64,000 bases of DNA from Nymphaea colorata. Its lineage: Eukaryota; Streptophyta; Magnoliopsida; Nymphaeales; Nymphaeaceae. Location: contig NC_045146.1 in assembly GCF_008831285.2 (NCBI RefSeq), forward strand, positions 17,849,149 to 17,913,148, written 5' to 3'. Of the stretch, positions 12,500 to 23,767 are shown piece by piece; positions within the stretch are counted from its first letter, which is position 1, and each line of letters opens with the position of its first letter. The position numbers were made by a program, and so were the translations under genes. Under the pieces are notes generated by a model. The model worked only from the letters and a program-made list of their open reading frames with translations, had not been told where the DNA came from and did no database searches.

Positions 12500-15150
12500 T
12501 CAGAAAATATGACATCTGAGGTTGGGGAACTTGTGCTGGCCTTGGCTTTGCGTTCGCCACCACTCAGCTAGAGGAGAACAGCCGCTGATGTTCAAGTATT
12601 GAAGCCTGGGGAGACTTGAAAGCTCATCTGGCAAGGAACTCAACTTTGGACAGGAATAGATATAGGGACTTTGGAGCCCTTTGAGACCTTCGAATGCTAC
12701 TGCTGGCACTTCTACCAACTCTAGCAGATAATCTAACGCCAAATATTGTAGTTGGGACAGTTTGTTCAACCAATGAGGCAAACGAGTGAGATGAGGACTT
12801 TCATGAACTCCCAACCATTCCAACTGGTGAAGCTGTTGAATCCACTTTGGTAGTGAGTCCACGCCAGGCAACACCCTAACCCTTAGATTCCATGCCTTGC
12901 TGCTAAACTGTACCATTAAATCAGCCAACTTGTCGCTCATTTCCACAAAATATATGACTAAGTCACATTCCATGTTTCCAAGGACAGCCATATCGGGTCA
13001 TCACTGGCCAAGCTGACCAGTCGTAAACGTTGAAGGTTGCGGAGGGGGTGTTGTTTGAGAACATTTATGATGGAGATCAGTAGTCTGGGACAATCCTCTA
13101 TGACTAGCTCTTTCAACTGAAGCATGTCACTTATTCTACTCTCCAACCACTCTGCTCCTAGATCGTGAAACCCACTTACTCTCAACCTCTTCAACCTTTC
13201 TATTCCTAACCGGGCTATAAGCTCCTCTACATGCACAGACCCAAGGATATGACCCAAGTCCAGCTCTTCAAGCGCCCTGAGACTATCCAAAAACGTCGTA
13301 GATAATGACTGGAGTTGAGGCAAGTTCCTTAAACTCAGAGACTTCAATCCCATTGTACTAGCAAATGTCATAGACAATGACTGGAGCCGAGGTAAGTTCC
13401 TTAAACGTAGCCTCTTTAATCATGTGATAGCTGGTATTGAAGATAGATTCTAGCAGTCTTCAATCACCAATGACTCAAGCTTGCCATCTTGAAGTCCTTG
13501 GAGAAGAGAATATTCTAGATTTGGACAAGAAAAAACTTCCAAACGCCTCAGCTCTTTTAGCTTCAGCATGCTGGTCAAAGTAACGGACAGACATCTGCTT
13601 ATTGTTGCCTTTACTAGCCCAGAAGAGAGACTTGGCAATTCAACCAGCTCGTTACACGAACTAATGAACAATTCCTCCAATTTTGGATAACTGGGTAAAT
13701 GCTTCAATTTTTTACTTGACGAAATGCGCATTTTCTTCAGACATGACGTATCTCTTTCCTTCGCCATGGGCCAACCAGCCCACTCAGCCATGTACTCGAT
13801 TGCTAGTTTCTTGAGGGTTGAAAAGAATGGGATCACCCTTAAATTTGGGCACTTTATGATATGCAACTCCTCAAGGCAAGACATATTCTCTACCTTTGAA
13901 TCAAACTTCCACTCCTCCAAACTCTCCATGATCCACAACTCTAGTGTTTATAGCTTGGGAAATGCAACTTTTCCACACACGTGGTCGTAGGTAGTATCAA
14001 ACACTTTGATCATGTCGACACAAGATATAATTAAGTCCTTAAGATTGGGCAAAAACTCGAGGTTGGGCAAGTTTGTCAAGAATTTGCAGTCCCTTATATT
14101 TATTTTCCGCAAACAAGAGTATGTGAAAGAACTAATCCAGGTAGAAAACTTCTTACCTGGATAACCATCAATACTAAAACATTCAACGGCTCTTGGTGGT
14201 TCCATCCGCTCATAAACTCGCTCTACTTTTTCTATGACAGCTTTATTAAATTCAATCACATATTTGCTGTCACAAGATAAATGCAATCCATGCAGACTTT
14301 TTTTTCTTTTTAATTCTGCATGGTCAGTCTCTTCTATGCTACCGACTCTTTCTAAGTGCTCTATTCTCAAATTTTCTATTAAACAGTTTAGTTCACGCAG
14401 CTCCGATAAACTGCTTTTCATGCTTCCATCCATTGTTCTACAGCTACCGACCACAAATTTGGACAGTGTTTGCAAATAAGTCAGCATCCCGATTTCACTT
14501 GGTAAAAACTCCAGCAGTTCTGTTCCATGGATATCAAGATGTCTTAAGGAACCTAATGCTGAGATCTTGTTTGGAAGTCTCTTTACCTTGCTATAACACG
14601 GGATCAATGTCTGCAACTCACGAAGTCTAGTGATGGATTCAGGCAACTCAAATATTCGTGCACCTAAAAGATTGATATACTTCAAGAGCATCAGGTCCCC
14701 AATAGACTCCGACAATTTTGAAAATTTGTCCCATTGCAAATCCAACACCCTTAACAACCTAATATAAACAAAATTAAAGGTAAATAGGCAATCGACCTCA
14801 CGACACATTAATCCCCTCAAATTCTCTTGTCCTCTCAGTGTCTCCGATGAACAACGTCCACCAACTGATGAAACATAGCGAGCATGATGAGAAACCAATT
14901 CAGAGTTCAATTGATCTGTGCTCACATATTCCTTCTCTCTCATGTAAAGAGCAAAGTTATGAACAAGATCATTTAAGGTGTATTTCTCATTTCCTGCATT
15001 TTGCATCAAGCTACGGCCAACCAAGGTATGCAAACAGCTTTCTACTGTAATCTCCATCTTCACACCTTCTTCCTTCAAAATAAAACAATCTGCAACCCAA
15101 AGCCTCACTAAATCTGTCTTCTCCATTTCAAAATCATTGGGGTGCACGCA
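12500..15150 (-). pseudogene. CNL fragment, copy A: RNBS-D/MHD region plus full LRR
   Basis: On the minus strand it opens inside the NB-ARC at RNBS-D (HPNDFEMEKTDLVRLW), passes the MHD-equivalent (LNDLVHNFALYM) and reads through the LRR to a C-terminus ending CHIF. It is the paralog of the intact gene at 41596-45498. It is interrupted by a Glu-to-TAA change near 13945, a TAG near 13448 (Leu codon in the intact paralog), and frame changes near 13378 and 12960-12990. The coiled coil, P-loop, kinase-2 and GLPL are absent. Upstream it is fused directly to LRR sequence of the next copy rather than to its own NB-ARC. No functional product is expected. Confidence 0.85.
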
Positions 15151-17168
15151 AACGTCATAGACAATGATTGGAGCCGAGGTAAGATTCTTAAACGTAGCCT
15201 CTTTAATCCTGTGGTAGCTCGTATTGAAGATAGATTCGAGCAGTTTTCAATCACCAATGGCTCGAGCTTGCCATCTTGAAGTCCTTGGAAAAGAGAATAT
15301 TCTATATTTGGACAAGAAAAAACTTTCAAATGCCACAACTCCTTTAGCTCCATGATGCTGGTCAAAGTAACGGAGGGACAGTTGCTTATTGTTACCTCTA
15401 CTAGCCCAGAAGAGAGATTGACAATTCAACCAACTCATTACACAAACCAATGAACAATTCCTCCAATTTTGGACAACTGGGTAAGAACTTCAATTTTTTA
15501 CTTAATGAAATGCTCATTTTCTTTAGACATAGCATCTCCCTTTTCTTTGCCATGGGCCAACTTTTCCACTCTTTCATTTAGCTCCATGATGCTGGTCAAA
15601 GTAACGGAGGGACAACTGCTTATTGTTGTCTCTACTAGCCTAGAAGAGAGACTTGGCAATTCAACCAACTCATTATACGAACCAATGAACAATTCCTCCA
15701 ATTTTGAACAACTGGGTAAAAGCTTCAATTTTTTACTTAATGAAATGTTCATTTTCTTCAGACATGGCATATCTCTTTCCTTTGCCATGGGCCAACCTTC
15801 CCACTCATTCATTTGCTAGATTGTTAGTTGCTTGATGGTTGAAAAGAATGGGGTCACCCTTAACTCTAGATAATTTTCGATTTGCAACTCCACAAGGCAA
15901 GACATATTTTCTACCTTTGGATCAAACTTCCACTCCTCCAAGCGAAATATCTACAACCGTAGTGTTTCTAGCTTGGGAAATGAGACTTTTCTACACACGT
16001 GGTCGCATGTAAGATCAAGCACCCTGATCATGTTGATACTAAATATAGATAAGCCCACGAGATTGGGCAAGAACCCATGGTTGGACAAGTTTTCCAAGAA
16101 TTTGCAGTCCCGTATGTCAATTTTTTGCAAGCAAGAGTATGTGCTAGAACTAATCCAAGAGGGAGACTTCATACCCGGATAACAGTCAATACTAATATTT
16201 TCAATGACTGTTGGAGGTTCCACCCGCTCATAAACTTGTTGTACTTTTTCTATGACAACTTTATTGAATTCAATCTCATATTTGCTGTCACAGGATAATT
16301 TCAATCCATGCAGACTTTCTTTTCTTTTTAATTCTGCATGGTGAGTTTCTTCTACGCTACCGACTCTTTCAAAGTGCTCTATTCTCAAATTCCCTCTTAA
16401 ACAGTTTAGTTCACGCAGCTCCGATAAACTGCTTCCCATGCTTCCATCCAATGTTCTACCGCTGCCGACCACAAATTTGGACAACGTTTGCAAACAAGTC
16501 AGCATCCCGATTTCACTTGGTTAATACTCTAGCAGTTCTGTTCCATGGATATCAAGATGTGTCAATGAACTTAATGCTGAGATCTTGTTTGGAAGTCTCT
16601 TTAACTTGCTATAACATAGGATCAATGTCTGCAACTCACGAAGTCTAGTGATGGATTCAGGCAACTAAAATATTCGGACACCTGGAAGATTGATGTACTT
16701 CTAGAGCATCAGGTCCCCAATAGACTCCAGCAGTTTTGAAAATTTGCTCCACCGCAAGTCCAACACCCTTAACCAACTAATAGAAACAAAATTGAAGGTA
16801 AATAGGCAATCGACCTCACGACACATTAATCCCCTCAAATTCTCTTGTCCTCTCAGTGTCTCTGATGAACAACGTCCACCAACTGATGAAACATAGCGAT
16901 CTTGATGAGAAACCAATCCAGAGTTCAATTGATGTGTGCTCACATATTCATTCTCTCTCATGTAAAGAGCAAAGTCATGAACAAGATTATGTAAGTTGTA
17001 TTTCTCATTTCCTGCATCCTGGATCAACCTACGGTCAACCAATGTGTGCAAACAGCTTTCTGCTGTAATCTCCATCTCCACACCTTCTTCCTTCAAAATA
17101 AAACCTTCTGCAACCCAAAGCCTCACTAAATCTATCTTCTCTATTTCAAAATCCTTGGGGTACACACA
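15150..17168 (-). pseudogene. CNL fragment, copy B: RNBS-D/MHD plus truncated LRR, a 2-kb tandem unit
   Basis: This is a second head-to-tail copy. On the minus strand it starts at the same RNBS-D position (VYPKDFEIEKIDLVRLW), passes LHNLVHDFALYM and enters LRRs matching copy A and the intact gene. The LRR ends at SMTFA, where it joins the RNBS-D of copy A. It carries many lesions, including stops in the LRR near 16521, 16667 and 16700, plus an internal 238-bp tandem duplication. The join at each end is out of frame. It is a dead fragment whose main interest is how it arose. Confidence 0.85.
15342..15817 (-). repeat. 238-bp tandem duplication within the LRR of copy B
   Basis: Two adjacent direct copies, about 15342-15579 and 15580-15817, both run from ttagctccatgatgctggtc to ggccaac...cattcattt/cactctttcattt. 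Each encodes the same LRR stretch (PMAKE... KLEELFIGS.NELVELPSLSS). Since 238 is not a multiple of three, the duplication also shifts the frame. Copies A and C have this segment once. Confidence 0.8.
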
Positions 17169-18427
17169 AACGTCATAGACAATGATTGGAGCCGAGGTAA
17201 GATTCTTAAACATAGCCTCTTTAATCATGTGATAGCTCGTATTGAAGATAGATTCGAGCAGTTTTCAATCACCAATGACTCGAGCTTGCCATCTTGAAGT
17301 CCTTGGAGAAGAGAATATTCTAGATTTGGACAAGAAAAAACTTTCAAATGCCACAACTCCTTTAGCTCCGTGATGTTGGTCAAAGTAATAGAGGGACAAC
17401 TGCTTATTGTTGCCTCTACTAGCCCAGAAGAGAGACTTGGCAATTCAACCAGCTCATTACACGAACCAATGAACAATTCCTCCAATTTTGGACAATTGGG
17501 TAAGAGCTTCAATTTTTTACTTAATAAAATGCTCATTTTCTTTAGACATGGCATATTTCTTTCCTTTGCCATGGGCCAACCTTTCCACTCTTTCATTTGC
17601 TGGATTGTTAGTTGCTTGAGGGTTGAAAAGAATGGGATCACCCTTAAATCTGGGTAATTTTCGATTTGCAACCCCACAAGGCAAGACATATTTTCTACAT
17701 TTGGATCAAACTTCCACTCCTCCAAAAGAAACAACTGCAACCGTAGTGTTTCTAGCTTGAGAAATGCGACTTTTCCACACACGTGGTCGTAGGTAGTATC
17801 AAACACCTTGATTATGTTGACACTAAATATAGATAAGTCCACGAGATTGAACAAGAACCCAATGTTGGGCAAGTTTTCCAAGAATTTGCAGTCCCGTATG
17901 TCGATTTTCCGCAAGCAAGAGTATGTGCTACAACTAATCCAGGAGGAAAACTTCATACCTGGATAACAATCAATACTAATATTTTCAATGGCTGTTGGAG
18001 GTTCCATCCTTTCATAAATTTGTTCTACTTTTTTTACGACAACTTTATTGAATTCAATCCCATATTTGCTATCACAGGATAATTCCAATTCATGCAGACT
18101 TTTTTTTTTTTTTTTAATTCTGCATGGTCAGCCTCTTCTACGCTACCAACTCTTTCTAAGTCCTCTATTCTCAAATTCCTTTTTGAACAGTTTAGTTCAC
18201 GCAGCTCCGATAAACTACCTCCCATGCTTCCATCCAATGTTCTACCGCTACCGACTACAAATTTGGACATCGTTTGCAAATAAGTCAGCATCCCGATTTT
18301 ACTTGGTAAAAACTCTAGCAGTTCTGTTCCATGGATATGAAGATGTCTTAAGGAACCTAACGTTGAGATTTTGTTTGGAAGTCTCTTTACCTTGCTACAA
18401 TTCAGGATCAATGTCTGCAACTCACGA
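17169..18427 (-). pseudogene. CNL fragment, copy C: LRR only
   Basis: The minus-strand LRR begins abruptly at RELQTLIL (18427), where the coding match stops and an unrelated GA-rich repeat takes over. It continues to the SMTFA junction with the RNBS-D of copy B. The frame is open from about 18088 to 17225 (287 codons). It is broken near 18100-18117 by expansion of a T-run in the Lys-rich KRKESLHG segment (poly-A in sense), a typical slippage frameshift. No NB-ARC or start region remains. Confidence 0.85.
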
Positions 18428-18722
18428 GAGAATGAAATGAGAGAGAGAGAGAGGGCATTCTCAAAGCATAATAAATGAGTAAGAGAGAGGGTGTGCAATT
18501 ACTGAAAAGAGAGAGATATGAAAAGCATAATAGGAAGAGAGAAAGAGTATGTAATTATTGAAGAGACATTGATGGAAAATTAAATGTGGCAGAGAAAAAG
18601 AAATAGTCTAATGGAGAGAGAGATACAACAACAAATTAAATGTGTCTGTGAGAAAGAGTTGAGAGAGAAAGTGGGAGTGTCATGAATGTTGAGAGAAAGA
18701 GCCAGTCAATTAAATGTCAATA
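18428..18722. repeat. About 300-bp GA-rich dispersed repeat, second copy at 51105-51412
   Basis: The two copies share long exact words such as ggcattctcaaagcata and ggagtgtcatgaatg, with differences mainly in GA-run length. Here the repeat starts exactly where LRR homology ends, so it marks a breakpoint. There is no coding potential and no clear inverted repeat, so the family is unassigned. Confidence 0.75.
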
Positions 18723-18841
18723 TATCACAGCCGATTTAGATTGGATCTGATTTTAGGTTGCTACCTGTTGGTTTAGGTTGTAGGCCTTCAAATTTGGATC
18801 TAAGTAGATTATCACAGATTGGGCCACCTAGCGTCTAGTGT

Positions 18842-18843
<2 letters not shown>

Positions 18844-18929
<86 letters not shown>

Positions 18930-18941
18930 AGAGAGAGAGAG
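18844..18941. repeat. (TA)n followed by (GA)n microsatellite
   Basis: About 60 bases of pure TA lead into about 35 bases of mostly GA. The same compound microsatellite occupies the equivalent place in unit B (46854-46928) with different lengths, so it predates the duplication and has drifted since. Confidence 0.9.
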
Positions 18942-19104
18942 ATATCAAACCTTCGTATACCAGACTTTCATGAAAATCATTTAAGTCGTCATTTCTAAAA
19001 TATCAAATTGTGGATGAGAGAGAGAGATATCAAACCTTTGTATACCAGACTTTCATGAAAATCATTTAGGTCGTCATTTCTAAAAGATCAAATTGTGGAT
19101 GTTA
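18941..19104. repeat. 85-bp tandem duplication upstream of the CNL fragments
   Basis: Two direct copies begin at 18941 and 19026, each starting gatatcaaacctt and containing ccagactttcatgaaaatc. The homologous region of unit B near 46935 has a single copy, so the duplication arose in unit A. Confidence 0.8.
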
Positions 19105-19860
19105 AGTTGTGATGAATATAGAAGAGAACCTGTGAAGGAAGATGTTGAAGTCTCCCCATGCCTTTTCATTGAATGAAAATGAACGTACAGTCATCCATTC
19201 CGATGGTTTGGATTGCTCAATCAATTCATAGATTTGAAAATTCCTCAGAATTTAGAAACCGGACGTCCAAAAAGGATGGCAAAGAACGTCTTGTTTGAGA
19301 AGTCTGACGAATCGGAGGGGAAAAGGACCAAACTTTTCTTTTCTTTCTACAGAACAAACATGATTTCCTACAATTCATATTGACTTTTCATTCTACTACG
19401 TCGACGTCGACGCGTTGGCGTGATGGAGGCCAATTTCCACGATTTGGTTTTGCCGACTTTTCGTCCAACTGTCAGTTGTCTTTTAAGTTTCGGTGGCCCT
19501 TAAACCACTGTCACAAAAAATGTGTTTTCTTGCAAAAATATCTATCCATACAAAACGCATTTATTTTAAACAGAAAATAAAAAACATGAAAAAACACATA
19601 TTATACATATACTATACCAATTTTTTGTGTTCTTTCATATTTTTTATAATTTTTAAAATTTACTAAATGTTTTTAAATTTTTTAAAAATTTATCAAGATT
19701 TTTTGATTTTATTGTCGAAATATACAACTTTTAAGTCGCCCTATAATAATTTTTTGTGACAATGCTTTAAACTGGTTAGTCATCACCAAACGAATGTGAA
19801 AGCTGGCAGCTGTCTGCTACAGTACAGTTTGAAACATCCAAAAAATTTGGAGAATATTAG
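19105..19860. other. Upstream flank of the CNL locus, unit A, with a possible small MITE
   Basis: Non-coding sequence matching 47030-47830 upstream of the intact CNL, for example cggacgtccaaaaaggatgg. At about 19508-19768 the ends TGTCACAAAAAAT and ATTTTTTGTGACA face each other across an AT-rich interior, suggesting a roughly 260-bp inverted-repeat element. The left end is degraded in unit B. No clean target duplication is visible, so the element call is weak. Confidence 0.4.
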
Positions 19861-20189
19861 CAATGGGCTCATAAAAACAGGCAAAAAAGAATAATGATAA
19901 ATTTGAAAGTTATAATATTAGATGTGATGGCTCACTGGCCCTTGGCTTTGAAATTTTCACGACACATCTATCTGACTCGCCAAGCAGACATATAAGTCTC
20001 ACCTAAGATTCTTCCTCTGCATTTTTGAGCACACGTAGAAGACCATCTTCCAAGTTGAAGTCATGTAAGGCAAAGTTCAGGAGAATCAAGCATCTTATTT
20101 GGCCTAGCTTATTCTTAAAGATCTATCTTATTATTATTATTAACTTTTTTTTTGTATTTTTCACATGTAAATGATAAGGCCAAGCCTAA

Positions 20190-20402
20190 AGGCGTGTTTG
20201 AATGGTGGTAAGATAGTTCGTGAGATTGAGAGTTTCAGATACCTCTCTTCTATGTTTCCTTGAGTTTTGTGTGGCAAATCACATGTATTTTTGGGATCAA
20301 CATTTCAAAGTACATCTTTGAGACACTTTGTCTCAAAAGATGCATTATTATCAAAGGTTTTCCTTTAATAGATTTAAAGGATTAGAGGTAACTCGAACAG
20401 GC
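20190..20402. mobile_element. Possible Tourist-like MITE
   Basis: GGCGTGTTTGAATGG on the left and, on the opposite strand, GGCCTGTTCGAGTT on the right form a loose inverted repeat about 210 bp apart, in AT-rich non-coding DNA. No target duplication can be made out. The rest of 19860-20490 shows nothing recognisable. Confidence 0.3.
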
Positions 20403-20496
20403 CGAAGCCTTTCTTACCTTGGGGTCTAAAGCTGCTTCAGGACTGGTAAAAAACTAAACATTTGTCAACTACTTTCCGCTATGATGGGGAAGGAGG

Positions 20497-20637
20497 TCAT
20501 TGCATTGGTGCCCCCTCGATGGAGCGGACGGCGGGGGCTATGTCCCAACCGGCGCGGACCGTGAAGGATTTGGACGCCTCCTTCACCTGGTTCATGCACA
20601 ACTCAAAGAGCTCCGGCGTCGGCGCATGCACCACTGG
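20497..20637 (-). pseudogene. DUF641 (GIL1/IRKI-like) gene fragment
   Basis: A GC-rich island in AT-rich DNA. The minus strand reads TPELFELCMNQVKEASKSFT, then RAGWDIAPAVRSIEGAPMQ, then a stop. In DUF641 proteins (the GRAVITROPIC IN THE LIGHT family, plant cytoplasmic proteins acting in light and growth responses) the same order occurs: a Lys-Ala-Ser-Lys-Ser-Phe helix followed by a (K/R)xAGWD..AA..SIE motif. About nine residues expected between the two motifs are missing, the frame is closed on both sides, and the rest of the gene is absent. It is most likely a captured or decayed exon piece. The assignment rests on motif recall. Confidence 0.55.
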
Positions 20638-20659
20638 TCAGAGATCCCCAGGACGCAAA

Positions 20660-21319
20660 GTCAGGCACTCGTAAAGCCGCCTTTGTGTTTAATTAGTTTA
20701 AAAAAAGAAAAAAGGTTTTCTTTATTTAGTTTTACGAACACATAAGGGGAGTGCGGACAAAGGCGTGAGACTTATTAAATCATCACTCAACATTTTCAAA
20801 ATTTAGCATTTTGCAGCCAGGAGTTAACACACAGTGTTAAGAATGTACTCCTAGAATTCTGCATTAAGAACACAGTGGCCTTCTTACAGTAGCTATCAAA
20901 TTTATTAGGTTGCATTTGATAACCTCAAGTGCGTTTGGGAAGATCTTCATTCTAAACAAGTTTAAAATCTCAATAACGTGAATTTTACAAGTCAAAAAAA
21001 AAAAAGATGAGGTTAAGTCATTACGCAGGAATGAATTAATTTGTCCATCATAATAATGCATGGTCATTGCCTAAAAGTTATGAAATGAACTTTGAAATAA
21101 TAACAGCAGGAAAAATCATATGCGATAATGACCAAAGAAAAAGAAAGAAACAGCAATGAGCCCTCGAATAGCCAAAAGGCCAAGAAAGGTATGATTCGAA
21201 GAACTTAGCGCTCGCTCTCGATAAATAGAAGTGCCAGTCTCGCATCTGAGACACCAGTTGAGCAGTACTGAGCTGCATCCATTGGAAGAGCTCGGGACCT
21301 TATTACTAAGTGGCTAGCG
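20660..21319. other. Intergenic, no recognised feature
   Basis: AT-rich DNA with short A/T runs. Only the last part may be the promoter or leader of the DC1 gene. No clear TATA box stands out. Confidence 0.4.
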
Positions 21320-23767
21320 ATGGCATCCACGCTTCTGCACGGATCCCACGACCACCCCCTGCAACATATGGGAACAATGGAGGCCTGCGTGGGGGCGGCA
21401 AATTGCGGTGCATGCGACCTCCCCTTCACATCGGGGAACGACCTTTTCGGTTGCCGCAGCTGCAGTTTCTTCCTCCACGGCTGCTGCACCATTATGCCGG
21501 CGTCGTTTCCAGCGCACCGTGCGCACCAACAGCACCCGCTCCGGCTTCTTTATGCTCCTGCCGACAGCGGCGGCTTTTTCCGTTGCGACATATGCGGGAG
21601 CCGTGGCCAAGGGTTCAACTACCACTGACAGACTTGCCAATTCAACGCCCATGTGCCATGCGTTAACCTGCCTCCGAAGGCACAAAGCCCAGCCCACCAG
21701 CATCGACTTCAGCTCCTGTTCAGCCCACCCGCCATGGGACGCACCTCCTGTGGCGTTTGCGGCCTTCAGATCCAGTATTGCTGCTACAGCTGCAGCCGCT
21801 GCAGCTTTTTTCTACACCCACGTAAGTATGTGAAATCTGTTTAATTATGTTAGGAGCCTTATGCATATGGAACTTTTCGTTACCCTCGAATTTGGAGTCG
21901 GTCCGTCCTCCATCTACTATAATTTTTGAACAAGAGACTTGGAGGCAGGATAACCCCTCCCACTCTAGTTAACAAAGAGTCATGCCCCCGGGCAATGAAA
22001 CTTTAACTTTCTTAAATCAGTACGCCTTAACTCCCTCTTTCTGGTCATTGGATATGTTGAACTCATTTGACATGATTTACAGTGTTTATTGGCTCATACT
22101 TTCTTATTGTGCAATTTCATTGTATTCAAATATGAGTTTCATCTATCTTATAACCTTTTCGTGAATTTGCATTATGTGGTTCCATGACAGGGTGCCTCAA
22201 TAGACAACCCAACACTGGATGCTCCAATAACCTCAACAGGGCTCCAATAACCAACGGGGCTTCACCAAACTTATAGTAAGACTCTTTCATTCTTATCTCT
22301 TCACGCCTGTGTGTGTCTATATATATATGTGTATAAGTTTCTAGTGGCATGTATTTCAAAACATTCATGGGTGACACGGCCTCTGCAAGGGGCCCCACCA
22401 GAACTAATTGAAAAAAAAAAAAGTTACACTAAGAAAATTGAAAATTTTTAGTTACTTAGTGTATTTTTTGGATTCGGTTTTACTTCGGCCCTACCCGGAT
22501 AAGTTCATTGGACCATTTGGCCGGCTCCTAAAAAAAAATCCTCGCTCTGCCCTTGGACCTCTGGTTTTTATGTGCTTGAGACAAATGTTGCATCATTTGC
22601 CCAGCACATAACAGAACCATTTGGCACGTGAGAAAGCCTTCCAACAACAAATCGAGTCCCAATGCTCAAGCCAAATTTTTTTTTTGGTTGAGAGGTTCTA
22701 GAAACTTAAATTTCAAAGTGAAGGAGCACTCTTTTATGTGAAAAACTAAAAAATGATGATGTTTTCATATGTAAATAAGGTAAAATTTGAAGGCCGGTGT
22801 GGGCAATTGCTCACACCAGCTATAACGTAAGACCGCCACCATCCAGTTCCATCATGCCAAATCTAATGCTGCACTTAGGTCTATGCACCAGCCCAGTAGA
22901 ACCCAAGTTTTGGCTTGAGTTGAAATGACCAAGTTTAAATTCACCTTACCCTTGTTATCAAGGAGGAAAACCATTGGAGCTCTTTATTCCTTTTGACAAT
23001 AGTGGAGAATTTCTTCCACATATTCTCTTCACAAGCTTAATTGAGTTTACACATAGGTTTCTCCAGTTTTTGGCAGTTCTAGAAAATGAAGAGAGAGAGA
23101 GAGAGAACAAAACTTTATTATCAGTAACACGTCGCTGCCATTTTGAAATTGCTAGCTAAAACATAGTGTGGTTGACGCTCTGAAACCTCACCTCAAAGCT
23201 TGAGTTTTATGGAGATATACAGAGGGACAAGGATCTCTTAGAAGGTCATCCATATACTTGGTTGAATAGTCGAACAGCAAGTTATTGGAGGCAATCACTG
23301 GCATATTTGAAAGCACTTAAGAACACCATGTTCTTGTTTAAAAAACATTACATGATCATTGATGTAGTTATATTCAATAACCGAATATTAGACATAATAA
23401 CACGATATTGCTTGAAACACGAACACTGTATTTTTGGCACATACTCTATTATTATTCTCCTTGTCAAATATCTTCTCAGGGAAATGCCGTTCTGGGAACC
23501 CTGGTGAGCGTTGCGGTCCAAGCAGTATTTGGCAGCATTTTCGATGGTAAAGGTATAGGTGAGTGGCTTGGCGATGGGGCCGGAGAAGATAACGACGTTC
23601 AAGATGGCGACGACGTCGGCGACGGCGTCGACCACGACGACTTCGGCGATGACATGAGCACCTTCGGCCAGCCGCCTGGCTTCGGCGGTTACGTTGATAG
23701 TGCCTTACATGCGGAGGCTAGATCTTTGGCTTTCGAGCATATGGCAAGAATGGGCGACGGTGCCTGA
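21320..23767 (+). pseudogene. DC1 (Cys/His-rich C1-like) domain protein gene with an in-frame TGA
   Basis: DC1 proteins are plant-specific zinc-binding, C1-like proteins, mostly of unknown role in stress and signalling. Exon 1 (21320-21821) begins MASTLLHGSHDHPLQ and carries the paired motifs CGACDLPF...LFGCRSCSFFLHGCC and FRCDICGSRGQGFNYH. The next Cys codon has become TGA (21626-21628). The frame stays open beyond it: QTCQFNAHVPCV, CGVCGLQIQYCC, CSRCSFFLHP. A GTAAGT donor at 21822 joins in phase to 22191, completing the family motif HPRC (exon to about 22275, donor GTAAGA). A GC-rich frame at 23480-23767 follows a good acceptor and reads GNAVLGTLVSVAVQAVFG, then a Gly/Asp-rich tail; its phase to exon 2 does not fit cleanly. 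The single stop makes this a recent pseudogene, or a short 102-residue product. Confidence 0.72.

Noticed and set aside
12500-18427. Three separate short LRR genes
   Set aside because: Alignment to the intact CNL shows fragments of one gene joined at identical breakpoints, with many stops and no start regions.
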